In this document: positions 63,009 to 64,000 of the stretch, piece by piece
Numbering within the stretch: position 1 is the first letter of the stretch
Layout of the letters: every line of letters starts with the position of its first letter
DNA from: Paenibacillus sp. HGH0039
GTDB taxonomy: Bacteria > Bacillota > Bacilli > Paenibacillales > NBRC-103111
Direction: 5' to 3'
Assembly: GCF_000411255.1 (NCBI RefSeq)
Contig: NZ_KE150413.1
Coordinates: forward strand, 2,828,580-2,892,579
Length of the DNA stretch: 64,000 bases
Made by a program: the position numbers and the translations under genes
Notes under the pieces: model-generated
Told to the model about the DNA's origin: nothing
Seen by the model: the letters and a program-made list of their open reading frames with translations, nothing else
Database searches by the model: none

Positions 63009-63536
63009 TTAACCTTTTCTGCGTTCCCGATCCAACAGTTCACTTAACGTCATCAAGCTTTCGGCCACAGTTTGATGAGCTGTGTCGATGACGATGTGAT
63101 CTCGGTCCCAAACATCATACTGCCGGTTCCTGATCTTCTCCCAAGTAGGTAGCACAAAACCGGGTATATCGGCTACACGCGATTCGACCCGATGCCTGTG
63201 TTCACGATCGTCAGAGCAGATCACTTCGATTTCCACAAACGGAGTTTCAAGAGATTCCGCCACATCGCGCCAAGCTTGACGCGTTTCATGGATAGGATTG
63301 ACTGTATCTGCTATGACGTCAAGGCCCAGCCGGAGATTCTGCGATGCAATCGCATAACATACGATGTAACCCGCAGGTCCATCGTCCCACGTTCCGGCAA
63401 CCCGCATAGCCTGCTCCACGACATCGACTCGCAGATACGTTGCCTGTATCTCTCGAGCCAGAGCGGATGATAGCGTGGACTTCCCGGTACCTGGCAACCC
63501 GCTAAAGATATAAAGCATAAAGCTTTCCTCCTTCAC
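63009..63536 (-). CDS. P-loop (AAA-type) small-molecule kinase-like protein, full copy
   Basis: 175 residues; GGAGG precedes ATG 63536. Walker A FSGLPGTGKSTLSSALAREIQATYLRVDVVEQAMR near residues 12-20, followed by ETRQAWRDVAESLETPFVEIEVICSDDREHRHRVESR (the part missing from the copy at 56916) and VWDRDHIVIDTAHQ. It resembles bacterial nucleoside or aminoglycoside-type kinases of the AAA_33/zeta-toxin-like class. It phosphorylates an unknown small molecule, if active. Copy of the gene at 56916, in the same orientation. Confidence 0.88.
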   Translation of the reverse strand: MKEESFMLYIFSGLPGTGKSTLSSALAREIQATYLRVDVVEQAMRVAGTWDDGPAGYIVCYAIASQNLRLGLDVIADTVNPIHETRQAWRDVAESLETPFVEIEVICSDDREHRHRVESRVADIPGFVLPTWEKIRNRQYDVWDRDHIVIDTAHQTVAESLMTLSELLDRERRKG

Positions 63537-63830
63537 AGCAACATCAGTGTATAACTGCCTGTAACGTAAGTTACTCGTTCTCGTTCTTAGTCTAACGTTT
63601 TATTCCCCAGTCTACTACTTTATTTTCTGTGGAAAGCCGTCAGGCACCGGATTAGGTGCATTCTGCCGAGTAAAATAGAAAGATTGGTGCCGTGGCACAG
63701 CGGGAGCTATCTGTCAGTCGGCTATCTGCCTCGGGCAGATTAAGCTGCGACCGCTGGCCAATTGAGTTTAGCTTAAGCGCAAGTCATCAATGAAAAACCG
63801 TCCTTATCTGCACGAATCATCACATTATTT

Positions 63831-63875
63831 TTCGCCCTGCTTATGATACGGTTCAGCTTAACGGGTCTTTCAGCG
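63831..63875. repeat. Dispersed palindromic repeat, copy 3
   Basis: TTCGCCCTGCTTATGATACG then GTTCAGCTTAACGGGTC; the first part matches copy 1 (40122), the second the partial copy at 58813. Confidence 0.6.
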
Positions 63876-63975
63876 AGAAATGCGCCGCGGCACAGGATTG
63901 CGAACAGTTTTTGCTCATTAAATTAAACAAAGATTAATTCAAGATAATTATCGAACTTCCATAAATATACACAGA

Positions 63976-64000
63976 AGGCCACCGAAGTAATCGGCGGCCT
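63976..64000. terminator. Hairpin, family A
   Basis: AGGCCACCGA/TCGGCGGCCT stem with one mismatch, 5-base loop; 21 of 25 bases match the hairpin at 37946. The window ends inside or right after it, so any T-run is not visible. Confidence 0.5.

Larger units (their letters stand above)
63537..64000. other. Right-hand intergenic region
   Basis: No gene supported. It contains the dispersed repeat (63831-63875), a small hairpin ATCTGCC/GGCAGAT near 63724-63741 and the family A hairpin at the end. Bases 63640-63790 are GC-balanced, non-coding in all frames as far as I can see, and unexplained. Confidence 0.45.

Noticed and set aside
1-64000. CRISPR array, tRNA or rRNA genes, prophage, plasmid origin
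   Set aside because: No regularly spaced identical repeats with spacers, no cloverleaf or rRNA signatures, and no integrase, capsid or replication genes were seen.

Overview
This window looks like chromosome from a Bacillota of the Paenibacillus type. The evidence is strong AG-rich ribosome binding sites (several with TTG or GTG starts), sigma-A promoters of TTGACA-17-TATAAT form, a secreted GH64 glucanase, a 7TM hybrid sensor kinase with an added LytS-like kinase, and an IS1182-type transposase remnant. The species is inferred. I saw no rRNA, tRNA or CRISPR array.

Region 1 (1-13.1 kb, minus strand) is biosynthetic. A nonribosomal peptide synthetase fills 10973 to the left edge and runs off it. 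It starts with an acyl-AMP ligase and a carrier domain, followed by C-A-T, C-A-T and C-A modules. Binding-pocket residues read from the sequence predict acyl-Ile-Ser-Ser, so the likely product is a lipopeptide. Directly upstream, 29 bp away and on the same strand, is a complete panD (aspartate 1-decarboxylase), which makes beta-alanine. Further upstream are a 0.66 kb gap with degenerate 71-72 bp tandem repeats and a family 2 glycosyltransferase.

Region 2 (13.3-34.6 kb) is a run of regulator/effector pairs, mostly divergent: MarR/amidohydrolase, AraC/Atu4866-SDR, TetR/MFS, MarR/DHA2 MFS plus a dead flavin monooxygenase, TetR/DHA2 MFS, MarR/MFS and LysR/alpha-beta hydrolase. Promoters and operators can be read for many pairs. 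A secreted beta-1,3-glucanase and several gene relics (IS1182 transposase, EamA transporter, LysR) lie between them.

Region 3 (34.8-39.8 kb, minus strand) holds SUKH (SMI1/KNR4), DUF4303, two leucine-rich-repeat-like proteins, a small membrane protein and an unknown protein. It resembles an orphan array of immunity genes with no toxin in the window.

Region 4 (40.2-57 kb) returns to regulators and enzymes: TetR/MATE efflux with three operator copies, a second TetR, an orphan siderophore-binding lipoprotein with a Fur box, a secreted protein, an MDR oxidoreductase with a dead ArsR gene beside it, an Rrf2/nitroreductase regulon, a PepSY membrane protein, a methyltransferase/CPYC flavoprotein pair behind a truncated MFS gene, DinB, ThuA with its Rrf2 regulator, a glyoxalase-fold protein and an arginase-family protein.

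Region 5 (56.9-63.6 kb) is bounded by two direct copies of a P-loop kinase gene, one with an in-frame 105 bp deletion. Between them are a CPBP protease, a phosphoglycerate-mutase relic, the 1054-residue sensor kinase and a broken AraC/GyrI-like regulator. A dispersed palindromic repeat of about 45 bp occurs at 40.1, 45.8 and 63.8 kb, and a partial copy supplies the stop codon of the kinase.
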